64,000 nucleotides of DNA, taken from the NCBI GenBank assembly GCA_030435675.1, contig CM059622.1, positions 11,098,001 through 11,162,000 on the forward strand, written 5' to 3'. Below are positions 43,573 through 55,980 of the stretch, in pieces. This DNA comes from Steinernema hermaphroditum. Its lineage: Eukaryota > Nematoda > Chromadorea > Rhabditida > Steinernematidae. Numbering within the stretch: the stretch's first letter is position 1; every line of letters starts with the position of its first letter. The notes beneath the pieces were generated by a model. It did no database searches and was not told where the DNA came from. It saw nothing but the letters and a program-made list of their open reading frames with translations. The position numbers were made by a program, and so were the translations under genes.

Positions 43573-46500
43573 TCAGTTAGATGTGCACGTGGAGACGAGT
43601 AGTTTGAGCTCTTGGGCTGCATGAGAAACCGCTACGATACTGTTGACCATGGTCTGAATGGCGGAAACCAGGGGATACTGAAATGGCGGACGTAACTAGA
43701 AGAGCATCGCGGAAAGAGGAGTTACCTGATCAGCAGCCGCTTTCGTAGCTGAAACGCACTTCTTGAGGTTGTCGCAGAGACGGTCGGCGCTGAGTCGCAC
43801 CTCCCGAGAGAGCGTTCCTGCGCTCAGGCACTGGGCGACATTGTCGCCAATGTAAATTAGTTTGTGTGCTTCGAGAATGATCTGAAAACGAGATGTTCCT
43901 TAGCTTCCCACAGCCATCTCATCCACTTACAAGCTTCCCGCGCTGCACGAACTCTCTCGGTGGTTTGCTGCCCACCACGGCCAAAAAGTCTTCGATGGCT
44001 TTTGAAAGATTCGATGTGTGCGATTCAATTTGAGGCACGTAGAATTCGAGAAGTTGCCGATCGTCCGGGGAGAGCGATCTGATGAACTCCTTCGTGATCG
44101 TGCTCGGGATGCGAGGCTTTTTCGTGAGACGATCGTCAACCCCGACCAGGGCATAGTCCTACACACCCTCTTTTACGACATCATAATGCGCCTGCAGTAC
44201 CTGATAGATACTGTCCCGTTCGCTCACTACCGACTCCAAGTCGTCCTCTTCGAACACTACTCCCATATCGGGCTGTGCTGGCGTCTTCTTGAGGGTTCCC
44301 ACCTCATCAGCGAAGGTCACCGATCGCTTTTCGGCATTTGACGACACCGAAGGAGCGTAGTCGATCATGGAGTTGGCTGTAGAGGCAGTGGACGTGCCGG
44401 AAAGCCGTTTGGCACTCGACGAAGACGACTCATATCCATCGCGAGGGGTGAGGAAGAACGGATTCGGACTTTCTCTCGCTGTGTAGATGTTTCTTGAGGT
44501 GAGAGGAAGGAAGGTGACCATGGAAGAAGAGGTCGTCTGCCTGACCCAGTCGAGAAGTCGCCGCGCGTCTTGAGGGAGCTGCTTGATCAGAGCGACGAAC
44601 TGATCGAGCGAGTCGTTTCCGTGAGTGTTCGGGGCTCTGGCGAGGGAAGCCAAGGTCCACTTTGTGTTTTCGAGGGTGTCTTGGAGACGGTGCACAAGGG
44701 CTTGGGCGCTTCGAAGGGGGACCAATACTCTCTGGAGTTCGTTGAATTTCGGACTCGATCGGCTGACGGAGATGCGGGCGGACGCGTCGACCAGTTCGTC
44801 CAGCGAACTCACGATGATCGCCACGGTGTCACGGATGTGCTCCAGGTTCGCGGCCAGAATGTGCGTTTGGCGCCAGGCTCGAGGGGCGGTGAACTGGAAA
44901 AGGACTTCTTGGTTAGCAGTTCCAAGGTTTGAGCTCACCCTGTCCATCTTCACCGCATTCATGTCGATGACTTTGAGACAATCGCCCATCTGATGGAGAA
45001 GCTCCGATCGTGCCTTGCTTGATTCATCGTGTTCGACGTTCGCGTTGAAATCGCTACAAAGGGACGGAGTCATTAAAAGCGGCAAACAGCGTAAAGGCCA
45101 ACAAAAAGTGTTGCAGTTCCCTGAGTGCGTCGTCAAAAACCTGCCGCCACATTTTAGGTCGCGGTGGCAAATTTCGCGCACGCGTTTTGCACCGCTCGAT
45201 TTGCCCTCATTCATCGTTTAATTTGCATATACAAATTGAGTTACCGGTTGCTGGCGGAGCTAGGGCGTCGCGCTGTTGTCGCCGTCGTCGTCGGAGTCGT
45301 CGGGCGGAAATGCGCTCGGGGCAGAGGGTTGTCGTATGTGGAGTCGGAAGAAAGCGATCCGCGGTCCACTGAAGATGATGACGCAACGCTGGATCGCTGA
45401 AAGAATTGTGTTTTACATTGATAAGTATTTTGTTGTTTCTATATAAACAGGGTGCCAAGCAGCATTTAATGATCGGTCTGCCTAAGGACCCCATTCGAAA
45501 CGGCATGCATCACTCATATCTAATATCTTACATGACTTCAGTTCTCATAGACTATTGTTCCTCATGCTCTGTTCCAGCATCGTTCACCCTCACCTGGATG
45601 GTGCTCGATCCCACATTGTCGTCTTCGTTGGAATCAGAGGCGTCAGCGACGATTCCAGAGGAGGTGGGCGAGTCGGACGACGGCGATGAGTAGTCCCCTC
45701 CGGTGGTGCTCAAGGAGATCGTCGGAGGCGCCGACAGGGGAGTCGATACGGTATGTGGTTTCCGCTGCATTGTCGAATTGGTCGTCGTCGGATTTCCTAT
45801 AATGTACGGTAGCTGAGCACAATATGGAAGCGGCGACGACGCGTCGCGTCATCGACTTCCGACAAACGAACGCCGGAGGCGCGTTGCGCAAACAGCGCAC
45901 AATGCATTCCATTCATCAAATCGAAATGCAATATTTGTAAGGGATTGTTGTTTAGTATTTGGGACAAGATGAAAGACATACGAAAGATTATGAGGTGGGA
46001 ATCAAACTTGTTTACGACATATCGCCGCCAGGTGGTAATGAAATCGGCCTGGGAAGCGATCGGAAGAGGAAGAGCAAAAGGGTTGTGGCGAAGCCATAAA
46101 AACAAGTTTCTGATTTCCTATCGGTTACGCCGTATTGGGTAAGGTTGCCTCTGATGATGGGCATGACCGCTAAATTTGGGTGCTTGTAGCAGTGACGCTT
46201 TTGGGGGCGAGTGGGTACATCTACATTGCGGTGTTGATGCTATATCTCCTGTGGGTGAAACTGAAACTGAATCGTGCATTACTCAGGAACAGTACATTAT
46301 AAAGAGAGCAGGAACGGTCACTCGTGAGTTGTATGTGATTCTCTCTGTGCTTCACCATATGAGTCACAATGTCTCAAAACCGTCAGTAGTGACACAGAAA
46401 GAATCGCTCATGAATCAGCAGTACTGAATCACACTTAATCACACACACTAATTGTTCTGTTTTAGACTCCTGCTTACATTTTAGCAGACCACATAAGATT

Positions 46501-46988
46501 TAACTTAAAAATCGCAAATAAAAAATTTGAGACACAGCATGTGTCATATACGTATGACCCTGATCTCAGGGCCTAAGAGAGGGCCCGATTGCACAGAATT
46601 GTTTGACACTCAATAAAATGACTTTTATAAGCCAGCGATAGTCAACGTTCACTACACACCTTAGCGACGATCATTACACTATCTTAGAAGAACACGAATG
46701 CTCACTTCGACAACAATATGTTTTGTATTCATTTTGTCCCAACGATAATCAAATGAACTAATCGACTTACCCAGCATCTCGAGGTTCCGAATCGCCTCGT
46801 TGACTGCGTCCTCCGCCTCCTCTCGGCTTCGCGTTTTTCTCGCCTGCGACGGCCTCTTGATGGTTGCATAGTCGTCCACCGTCGAGTTTCCGTCGTTTTC
46901 GTCGGCATTCTTCACGCAATTCGCCGCGGCCCCAAAGTGTCCAAAGTATTTCCGCTGCGGAGGGTTAGGCGGCGGACTGACACGTCCA
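43573..46988 (-). CDS. p130Cas/BCAR1-family docking protein, 3' part
   Basis: Adhesion and integrin-signalling scaffold by family. Exons on the minus strand: 46771-46988, 45594-45796, 45245-45396, 44939-45053, 44201-44893, 43931-44158, 43726-43881, 43573-43677; about 620 residues, phases consistent. The N-terminal part here is Ser/Thr/Pro-rich with Tyr sites such as DDYATIKRP and STYDNPLPR. The 44201-44893 exon looks like the serine-rich helical bundle. The last three exons match the CAS C-terminal (FAT-like) domain: SPDDRQLLEFYVPQIESHTS, PPREFVQRGKLIILEAHKLI, YIGDNVAQCL and YPLVSAIQTMV. The first exon shown starts mid-codon (phase 2), so 5' exons, including the expected SH3 domain, are missing; they may lie in the large region to the right or outside the window. 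Confidence 0.85.
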
Positions 46989-49131
46989 CTGCTAAAACAC
47001 CAAACCATAACTGAATCGGGTGTTTAATGGGGTCGGCTGGCGTGTGCGTGGATTGTTCGATGAGGAGCCCCTTGTGGGTTGAGATTGGATTGGATTTGTC
47101 AGGGGAGGAGGAGGAGCCAGGCACGCTGGTGGTGGCCGTCGTAAAAAAAGGGAAGTAAATATAATAAATTCTACAAAGTGACTCGTTCGCTGAGATCACA
47201 TTAATCTGAAAAACGAATAATTCCGCAAGACAAAGGTGTTGGCGAGGGGCGCTCGTGCGCTTTAATGACGGGTGGACGGAGCGGAAAAAAGGGAATCGCG
47301 AAGTAATTAGTGGGGGAGAGGAGAAGAAGAAGATGTCGCGCGACCGTGTTCGCCGCCGGATTAATGAGAGACTAATACAAAAGTGCGCGGCTGGGATTAG
47401 GAAGAGGACTGGATTGAGCGAATGTTTCCGTTTGTTTCTGGGCAAACATTTCATAAAAAATATGACGAACAGAGTGTCAACATGACGGGCTGTAAAAATG
47501 GTCGTCAACGTGGAAAAATGGTTTCCAGAAAGAGAATGACAATGACAATCAACGACAATCTTTTGGAAAAAACATGTTTGTTGGAACGTTTGATTGTTGT
47601 GATATTTTATGTGTTTACATCAAAGATGGTATAAACCATCTGCAGAGGAATAATGATGGTGATTGCTGTGATGCTTCAAACGGAAAAACAGGACCAAACA
47701 GTCTCGTACCTCAATAAAAAATAAAAAAAAACCACGTGAAAAAAAAGGGTCCTGGGATAATTTGTCCCATCCCTCACCGGTCGAAATATTCATCAAAACA
47801 GTAACCTTTTTGAAATGCAACTTTTACCATTCGATTCTCATTCCATTTGGGTGCCGTTCATATAAGTTCAGAACCACCGCCATGTGAATATGGGTAACAA
47901 TTGTTGTTAGAGAACTGCTCAAAAATATGAAAGAAATATTTGAAAATTCAACCAAATAGAAAGGAAAAGCGAAAAGAAAATTGCAAACGGGCTGAAATCA
48001 GAGATAGGTGTGCAGATTTCAGTTGGACTATAGTGCTCTTTTCACGAATGAGGGAGGTGGGCGATAAGTGCTGAAAAAACCGACGATCGATGAAGGGTTC
48101 GAATTTCACTTTTTCATGAATAAATAAGCGTTCGAGTCATTTTATCTCTTAATGCTCGTATCATATCCGAATCGGAAAAGCAGAAGCTTATAAAACGTTC
48201 TCGAAAAATGTGACCGTTAGATTCAAATATTCAATTCTTTTGAATTGATAGTACAGTTTGGTATGTCAAACATGACGTCTGTATATCGAGGCGTACACAA
48301 CCATTCTTATGAGATACCCTTCACAGAAAGGTAAAAAAATACGGCAGAGGTTCGAGAACAAGAAGAACTGTAATGCAGCTGCCATGCTAACTGATAGCAT
48401 TATATACTAAGGGTAGAGACCGATTTCTCTCAACTGTACACAGCCGCTCAAAATGAACGCATTCCTTAGGAGCGGGCAGCAGTTCGAGGTCACCGCAGCG
48501 TAATTCCCATACGCAATTCAATCGCATAGCTCAGGGGTTAACCGACGAGAGCGAACGGATTGTTTTAAGACGAAACCCCGATCAATCCATCTCTCGCGCG
48601 TCCTTCGATTGATAGATAGATCGCCGTCGTCCGTGTCGCGCTCCCAATCAAAACATTTCCACCCATCGCCGCACCTCCTCCGGGCTACTCGGTGACGGCG
48701 CCATCGCGCACACCCCTAATAGACATATTTATAGTGGTTGGAGGACAAATCGCTTTCCGCGAAAACAAAACATCGGCCGCTATCGCGCACCGTTATGTGT
48801 GCGCGCGCCTATTTGGACTAATTATGCACGAGTGGGGAAGCGCCTGAATGGAACAATAATATTTCCGTTGAAGAAGCAGATGGGGAAGTGGTTGAAGGGC
48901 GTGCAGGAGAAGAGGGAATGAGACGGAAGAAGTTGAATGGGGGACATCAGAGGCTGGCGATTCCATAGAAAGTTCATCTTGATAGAAGGGAAGCGACACG
49001 CTTTGTGGTGCCGATGGAAGCAAGGAATGCAAAAGGAGATATTCTTTGCAAAATATTGAAGCAAAAGGATTTGCAATTGAATGCAACACAGAAGGCCTAA
49101 GGAAGATTGAGAAAGATGAGGGCAGCATCGA

Positions 49132-49600
49132 AAGTGTGTTCTAAAGGACCAAGTAATGATCAAATAAAATTTTTAAGCAGCTGTGATAGCTTGTATATAA
49201 AAAATATATGTGATATAAAAAATTTCCAAAAATTGAAAATTATACGAAATAATAACAACATTAAAATAAGAGAAGATAGAGAAAAAGAATGAAAAATTAT
49301 TTTGCCTAGATTACCCTACTGTGAAAAGGACAAGGATACCAGGACAAGGACAACATATTAAGTGTGTCTTAAAGGACTGAGTATTGAACAAGTAAAATGT
49401 GTAGAGCAGTGAAAGCTTCTGACACAAAAAAATTTCAAAAATTGAAAATTATACGAAAAAAATAACAACATTAAAATAAGAGAAGATAGAGCAAAAGACT
49501 GACAAATTATTTAATAAATTAAATGAAAAATATTATGTAATGAAATGACGGTAATCTAGGTGAAATGATGAATAATTATTTTTCCTAGATTACCGTACTA
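49132..49600. repeat. Imperfect tandem duplication, unit about 210-280 bp
   Basis: Ordered matches repeat at 49132 and 49361 (AGTGTGT-CTAAAGGAC), 49231 and 49440 (ATTGAAAATTATACGAAA, then ATAACAACATTAAAATAAGA), and 49291 and 49570 (AATTATTTT-CCTAGATTACC). The second copy has an insertion in its last third. Confidence 0.75.
49548..49596. repeat. 13-bp perfect inverted repeat with 23-base loop
   Basis: ACGGTAATCTAGG at 49548-49560 pairs with CCTAGATTACCGT at 49584-49596. The right arm is part of the tandem duplication; the left arm is an extra inverted copy of the same motif, found only in the second unit. Confidence 0.8.
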
Positions 49601-50918
49601 CGAGAGTGGTAAGTTGTAGTGAAGCTGTGCTTGGTGAGGTGAAGGGTAGGTATGAAATTTTGATGTGAATAATAGCGGCGGGATAGTTAGGAGGATCTGA
49701 GTCAAACTGTTGTAATTATCTAACAAAGTGATTCTTGATATGAAAGCATAGAATGGTTAAAAGACGCAGAAATGGATTCATCATAGATTGAAGGAATAGA
49801 CTAATATTCGACGGTTGAATACAGCAAAGTGTACGAGATTTCAATGCCGTCCGCAAAGTTTCTCATTCCCATCACTTGAATTCACGAAAGGTATGGTCGG
49901 AATGAACCAAGGTCACTGGCTCAGACTCATCAGTTATCCTGTTTTAATTGCGGTATCTCGAAAAAGACAGAAGCTGCTGAAAGTGCATGAAATCTCGAAC
50001 GATTGTTGCCTTTTCGCGACACCATTAACCAGGGATTAACAACCGAAAAAGATCGGAAAAGTGTTGTGGAGACAAATTGAAATAAATCCGATAGAGCTTT
50101 GATAGTGACTTTTCTTCGATTGCCGTCAATCTTCCAGTGCCCTCTCAACTTAGACGTCCTCCTCCCCTGGGGCCGCAACGTTTGATGTCAAGTAGGGGAC
50201 AAACAACTGACCTTTGCGTTCTGCGGACCGGGCCCGGCATTTCCTTTCTCTCCGTAGGGCGCACATTTTGGGTTTTCTGAAAGGATGGCGTTTATCGGTA
50301 AATAATATGGAACCGAAGGTAATTAAGCGCCTCGAATTCCCGTCATTCCTTTGATCTTTGTCGGTGCGGGGAGCCATAAAATTCCCCGCATGCCCATCGC
50401 TCGAAATAGTCACATCGCATCAGGGAAAACGATGCCCGAAGCGTTGCGATCCCGCAATAGGGGGTAAGGGAAATTGCGGAAAGTGATACGGAAGAAGGTT
50501 GGGAAAGACTGTTGGAAAGTGAATAAGGGATGCGGAAAGCGGGCCATACTTCTGTAACACAGACTCTGCTTTTGATTTTTGACATTCAATCACTTCTGCA
50601 TTGAACACAAGCAATTTGGAGTACAATTCATGGCCTATGAGTTGTGCCACACGGACTTGCGTCACAGTGGGTAGTGAGTTACATAAGTGTTTAGGCAAAC
50701 GCGTGCTCTTTCGAGGACATCTGGACTTTATTTCTGACACAGATACTCCAGCATGCGAGCGCCAATATCAGCTGGGTATTTCTGCCACTAAACGACACTC
50801 GTCTCCCTATGCATATGCATTTTTGTTGTTTAAGAAATCGGACTAGAACCTCCCGGTAGTGCTTTGTTTATAATGGCTACACATGCCCACCATCCAGATC
50901 ATAAAGTATAAAACTTAC

Positions 50919-51168
50919 TCCTTCCACCTTGATCGGTATATTTCTAACGACGCCCGTCGAGGGCGGATCGAATCCGCATTCTCCATCGGAGTACCGTCGC
51001 CTCTGCGAACCGTAGTGGTGGTTCATGAATCGCTCGGAGGGGGTGATCGGAAAGAGTCGTTCCATTCCGTCGGTTCCTGAATCGCGACAATTGAGAATAA
51101 ACTGACTCTGAGGCTGTCGGTAATCGATGGGTATTCCAGTCGTTATCAGTGCGCCGCTCACGTCTGGT
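50919..51168 (-). CDS. Orphan coding exon, gene unknown
   Basis: An acceptor GTTTTTATAG and a donor GTAAGTT bracket 250 bases that are open in one frame, entering in phase 2 and leaving in phase 0. The 83 codons read PDVSGALITTGIPIDYRQPQ ... GFDPPSTGVVRNIPIKVEG, compositionally like a real protein, with an Arg/Ser block (GSQRRRYSDGECG). It could be an upstream exon of the minus-strand CAS gene about 4 kb to its left, or part of another gene. I found no SH3 sequence in it and recognise no domain. Confidence 0.55.
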
Positions 51169-53569
51169 CTATAAAAACGCGGTCGGCGCGTGTGGATGCT
51201 GCCTTGCTTCAAAACATATGGGGAGAGGGGCGTTGTGGATGTACGAGAGATGTCGCGGTTAAAGTGCACTTTTTATTTGCGGCCATCAAGAATGCTACTG
51301 TCTTATGATCGCTTTCCGGCGCTGGTTGCGCATTGGGGCATTCCGCTGGCTTTGATGGCAACTTTCGCTACAAAAACGAACAAATTTACGACTCTACGCA
51401 CTTTTTATCGAGCAGAAGAATTTGATAAAAGTACGGCTAGGATCGAAAACAAAAGGCCCACCATTACTGAAGAGCATCGATGGAAGCTCCTCTCTCAAGA
51501 AGGTCGATTTGAAGAAGGGATCATTGTCGAATCCACGGTCAAAGGTGGTCGGTTCGTATTTTCGGAACATAAAAGCCTGAAAATAGGTTTTTGCACATCA
51601 CTACGTGAGCGCACAATCGGCTAAAAAGCGCCGCGCGTCAAAGAGTCGGGCAACAAAGTGGCTTAAGAGGCTTAGGACCGCCGTCGACTGTATCTAAGTA
51701 GCGGCGGATTAGGGAAGAAGCGCGCCGCGCTACAAGCGGAGGACAAGCGACCGGAATTCCGGAGTCAACAATCCAATCGAACGACCTGAGAAAGCGGTGT
51801 TTGTCCAATCGATCATGGGCGACCGATTCGGAAACGACCGAACAACGAGCGTCTTCGAAGGTGTTGGGATGAGTCAGCGAATGATAAGAAGGTGGCTGTC
51901 ACAAAAAGTCATGACAAAGCATGGAAGACAAACAGGCGATGGGAAGTGGGTGCAAGACGTGGTCAGTGAACTTTCCTATCCTGCCCAGAACCAGATTACT
52001 TCGAAGATTAACTTTAATAGACTTGAAGGAGTCCGCTGGTCTGTAGAATACAAAAAAAGGAATATGAAAATCATGGAATCATGGAACTGTCGAATCATAT
52101 AAACTATTCTAACTGCCGAAATCGAAGGAACATCTCTTGCGATGGCAACGGCAGTCGACCGCTGGGCCTCCGAAATATGAAGAATGGCCATAATACATTC
52201 GATTTTAAACGAGAAAACTCTCGATAAAAGGAACGCTAGAAAGGGATGGAATGTTCCATTTCTGAAAGGGACAGACGCTGACTCAGGGCTTCCGTCGGAT
52301 TGAGAAGCGACATTTTCCAGTAGCCTGACTGGAATTCGGACTCTACAGGGGGTGCACCAAAAATGCGTAGTGCTAACAGTCCTAACTGAACCGGCTTCTA
52401 TCACAGCGAAGTTGCGTGACACTGCATATGTGCATCTGGTAGCGTTTATCATGAATAAACCAGCAGTCAAATCCTAAGGAACCATTTTTGAGATGCTTGT
52501 TTGGATACTGACAGTGAGTCAAAAGGATGCTTGGAGGAAATCTACTGATCAAACCACTTTGCGAACAGCTCAGCAAACCAAAACCGTAGGAATGGTCAAA
52601 AACGAACTGTTATGTAATGCCTGGAAAACGCGTCGATCGAATGCCCCCGTTTAGCAAATCAAATGGAGACCATGGCGAGCATGTACGAACGGAAATGTTT
52701 TAAATTAAAGAGCCACACGATGCGTCATCGAACAAATGTCAACGTCCCACACGGACACCTCCAAGCACCTCTTCGGAACTGCAATCGTTTTAAAAAGCGA
52801 ATGACTGATGACAGTCGCACACTATTCCTGAGGGGCGAAGCAGCCGATCGAATGGAAAAAGAGGAAATGGATCGCGGCCAGTGGTCGGCAAAAGTCGCGC
52901 TCTGCCACAGGAATGAATCACTTCCCACACAAATTGTGTTGGCGAGACAGTTCGCGAAAAAAGGCTAAAATACGATTTAGTGTAAAAGAGGCTTAGGCGG
53001 CTTTTGTAGGGGCAGCGTTTGGACGCAGAAGTTTGGATAGTGAAGGTCGGTCGGATCAAGGTCGGGTGGCGAAGAGAAAACATTATGATTGGAACGATGT
53101 GCGAGGCGGACTGTAATGAAAACAAAATGTTTGAAAGGGGGGAGTGTGTCGAAGACTAAATAGACTCGTCAGGGCTCACGAAGCATGAAAGGTCGCTCAA
53201 GAAAACAGATCCGATCATCAAGGGGAATATGTAACTGAATAGAGTTTCTTTTTAATGTTTAGAACGGCACGCTCACAAACAAAGCTAGTTCCCAGAGAAG
53301 CGAAACGGAGAGAAAGAACTGCTCTGTTGGTATGGATCGTCCACTGAAGAGACAGTCACATAGGTGAATCGGATGGAGGAGATAAGTGTATCATTCATAA
53401 CAGCGCATGGGTGAATGGATTTGTACTTTTATCGATGTTAGGACGTGTTTGTCTCAGCGAAAACAACACTGTAAAAAGATTTTACTGTTATAAAAGATGT
53501 CGAGAAAGAACTAAAGAATTTCATTAATATTTAATAAAAAAAAATTTTTATTTACCGCCATGATACGAG

Positions 53570-53840
53570 CCGCGGTCAACTGTCAACTAATACGCTTGCC
53601 ATTATTACAGTTATGGCTGGCAAGATTCGAAAAAGACTTCGGGATTATGTGGCTCAAAAGGAAAGACATGAGTGATGTAATGATAGCTCAATAACTAATT
53701 AACAACAACAGATTAATCTGATCTTTTATAAAGAAAAAATTTTGATCTATTGATATTAATCAGCTCTTAAGTAATGCGCTATTATTGTGCCATTACCACA
53801 TGCATGGCTGATTCGAAAAAGACTTTCGAATGAAATTAAG
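53570..53840. repeat. Imperfect local duplication
   Basis: Two stretches about 200 bases apart share TTATTAC/TTATTGT, ATGGCTG and GATTCGAAAAAGACTT in the same order (about 53590-53640 and 53770-53830). A, T-rich spacer between them. Confidence 0.5.
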
Positions 53841-55559
53841 TGATTTAAGTGAGTTGTAGATGTGTAATGCAAAAATGTCATTCCTTTTTGAAAAAAACGT
53901 CAACGAAATGGCAACGCTCTATAGCAGCGGATGTTCAAGCAGTGATAGTGAGGTTAAAGAATCAAATAAAAAGAAATTGGCAATGGCAACAAGGCAGTTC
54001 TACCTTTTAGAAGGAACGAATATTCGTGATCAAATACCATGAAATGACCAGTCCAGCCGGTACGTGGTGTCATTATAACCGACGAAGTCCACTCATCATC
54101 TCGCCTCGCATGACGAATCTCTCATCCGCGCTCAGTACACAATTAACCCAGAAGGTTAAGTCGTAAATTCCCAAACGCTCTGCCGCTCTCGCCCGCTGCG
54201 TGACCGCAACAACACAACCTTTTAGATGACACATCGAATCGTCCGCGAATAACCTTGCAGAAGCTAAGCCCGCGCACCCCTGACCGTCTCTGTCCGGCGA
54301 AGATGGTTGATCGACACACCCATCAACCTAAATGCGTCCCTCTTCTCTTAGTCATTTCATTTGTGCGCCGCGTGAGTGGGTGGCTTTAATGGCGGAAAAC
54401 TTAAATTGACGACGTTTTTGCGGAAGAAAAAGGGGAACACGGAAGAAAACGGAGAATTCGCTGCACGCCGATATCAGAGACCAAGAAGAGAGACCTTTAA
54501 AAACCAGGGTAATCTGACAAAAATCGCTACTTTGGCGTCCTTGTCAGCCTAAAAAGAGCGCGCGAACGCGAGGCGCTCCTACAAAAACGTAATTGCCACG
54601 AATGACAATTCCAACTCAAGCGTAAATCTTCCTTTCTTCCTCGCGCGCGCCAAAGTGCACTGACTTAATTGCCTCGATCTCGTTTGAGTCACGACTGTTC
54701 AGAACTCAGCAGTATAAGCACTGTCTTGAAGGGACATAATTGGTTATCAGCTCAGAAATAAGAAGAACGAAGCCATATCAAATGAAGCGTAATGTTTGAA
54801 GGACCCAGAACTAGAAAGCTAGAAATCAGCTAAATCAGACTTAATTAAAATTAGGAGTTTTGAAGTGATAATTCTTTGTTGTTTGAGGCAAAGGACCGTT
54901 AGGAAAAGCTCGGAGACGGAGTAGGAACTAAACGTGCTCCATATCATCATCAAAAAGCAGCGCCTCGGCGAACATCGACATCGAGAAGCTGGAGAAGTGT
55001 AGGAAGAACGAACATCGAAAGAGAAAAACATATAAAGAGGCCTTTGAATCTGAAGCTGAAGACGAGACGTGTTGAAGCGAAAAATTACTGCTATCACCGC
55101 TGCGCATCACTTTAAAAGGTCCCGAATTCCACAGCGATAAATCATTCGAAAAATTCAGGGAAAAGTTCCTCCGAAACCGGAATGCTATCAAGAGTTTAGG
55201 AACTTGCTTTAGCTTCAGCTTTAGAAGCTTTAGAAACTTTTCTCCTGACATAGAGACGCAAAATAAATATATTATACAATATGAAAAGCTATTCAGAATT
55301 CAGAGCAAGCAGATTAAAAGAAGCGCTGATAGACTTGACTTGGCTGCTTTGAAAGTTAGGCTTTTATGAACAAGCGTTATAAATGAACCACACAAGGAAT
55401 TGATTGGGAAAAGGAATCGTAAGCCGTATCTACAAAAATTGAACTACAAAATATGGTAATAGCATAATAGACGAAGTTATGTGAAATGATGGATAAGAGC
55501 AAATTCCTTTGTTGTTCCTTTATGAAACAGTTCGTAGTCCACCCTAGAAATTATTGCGT

Positions 55560-55980
55560 TTATAGCGCAACAAAAGTTAATTTGAATCTGCCACTTCTTC
55601 TATAAGAATCAAGATATACTCAAGAGCACAAGATGAAAACATGAAAGAAAGGAACTCGCAGTTCTGTCAAATTCAGAACAAAGTACTCGCGAGTTTTTAC
55701 ACTGTTGTGTTGAGAGACAGCCTACTTCCGGACAGACGGTTCTACGACGACCATACCACTAATACCGATCATCAAAACAAACACACAAGGAAGAGCGTGC
55801 TTTTACTAATCGAATTAAAGTAATCATCAATCGATTGTGATTCAATAACATTCACAAGAGGGGCGAAAATGCAATGGATATTACTTGTAAAGTGGCGTCT
55901 CTGGGTTGTCAACAAACGGCATTCAAATCTGCTACTTCTTTTATGGGAATCCAGATATTTCAGAGAACAAGAAAAACAGA
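55560..55980. repeat. Imperfect local duplication about 320 bases apart
   Basis: AATCTGCCACTTCTTCTATA near 55586 and AATCTGCTACTTCTTTTATG near 55927 are followed in both by AATC-AGATAT and a CA-rich GAGCACAAGA/GAGAACAAGA segment, in the same order. Confidence 0.55.

Noticed and set aside
44430..44993. Plus-strand and second minus-strand ORFs inside the CAS gene
   Set aside because: These are shadows of the 693-base CAS exon, whose frame is splice-consistent on both sides and matches the family layout.
51190..51624. Plus-strand ORF of 144 codons
   Set aside because: It overlaps the start of the better supported minus-strand exon, has no recognisable domain or signal peptide, and has no splice partner.
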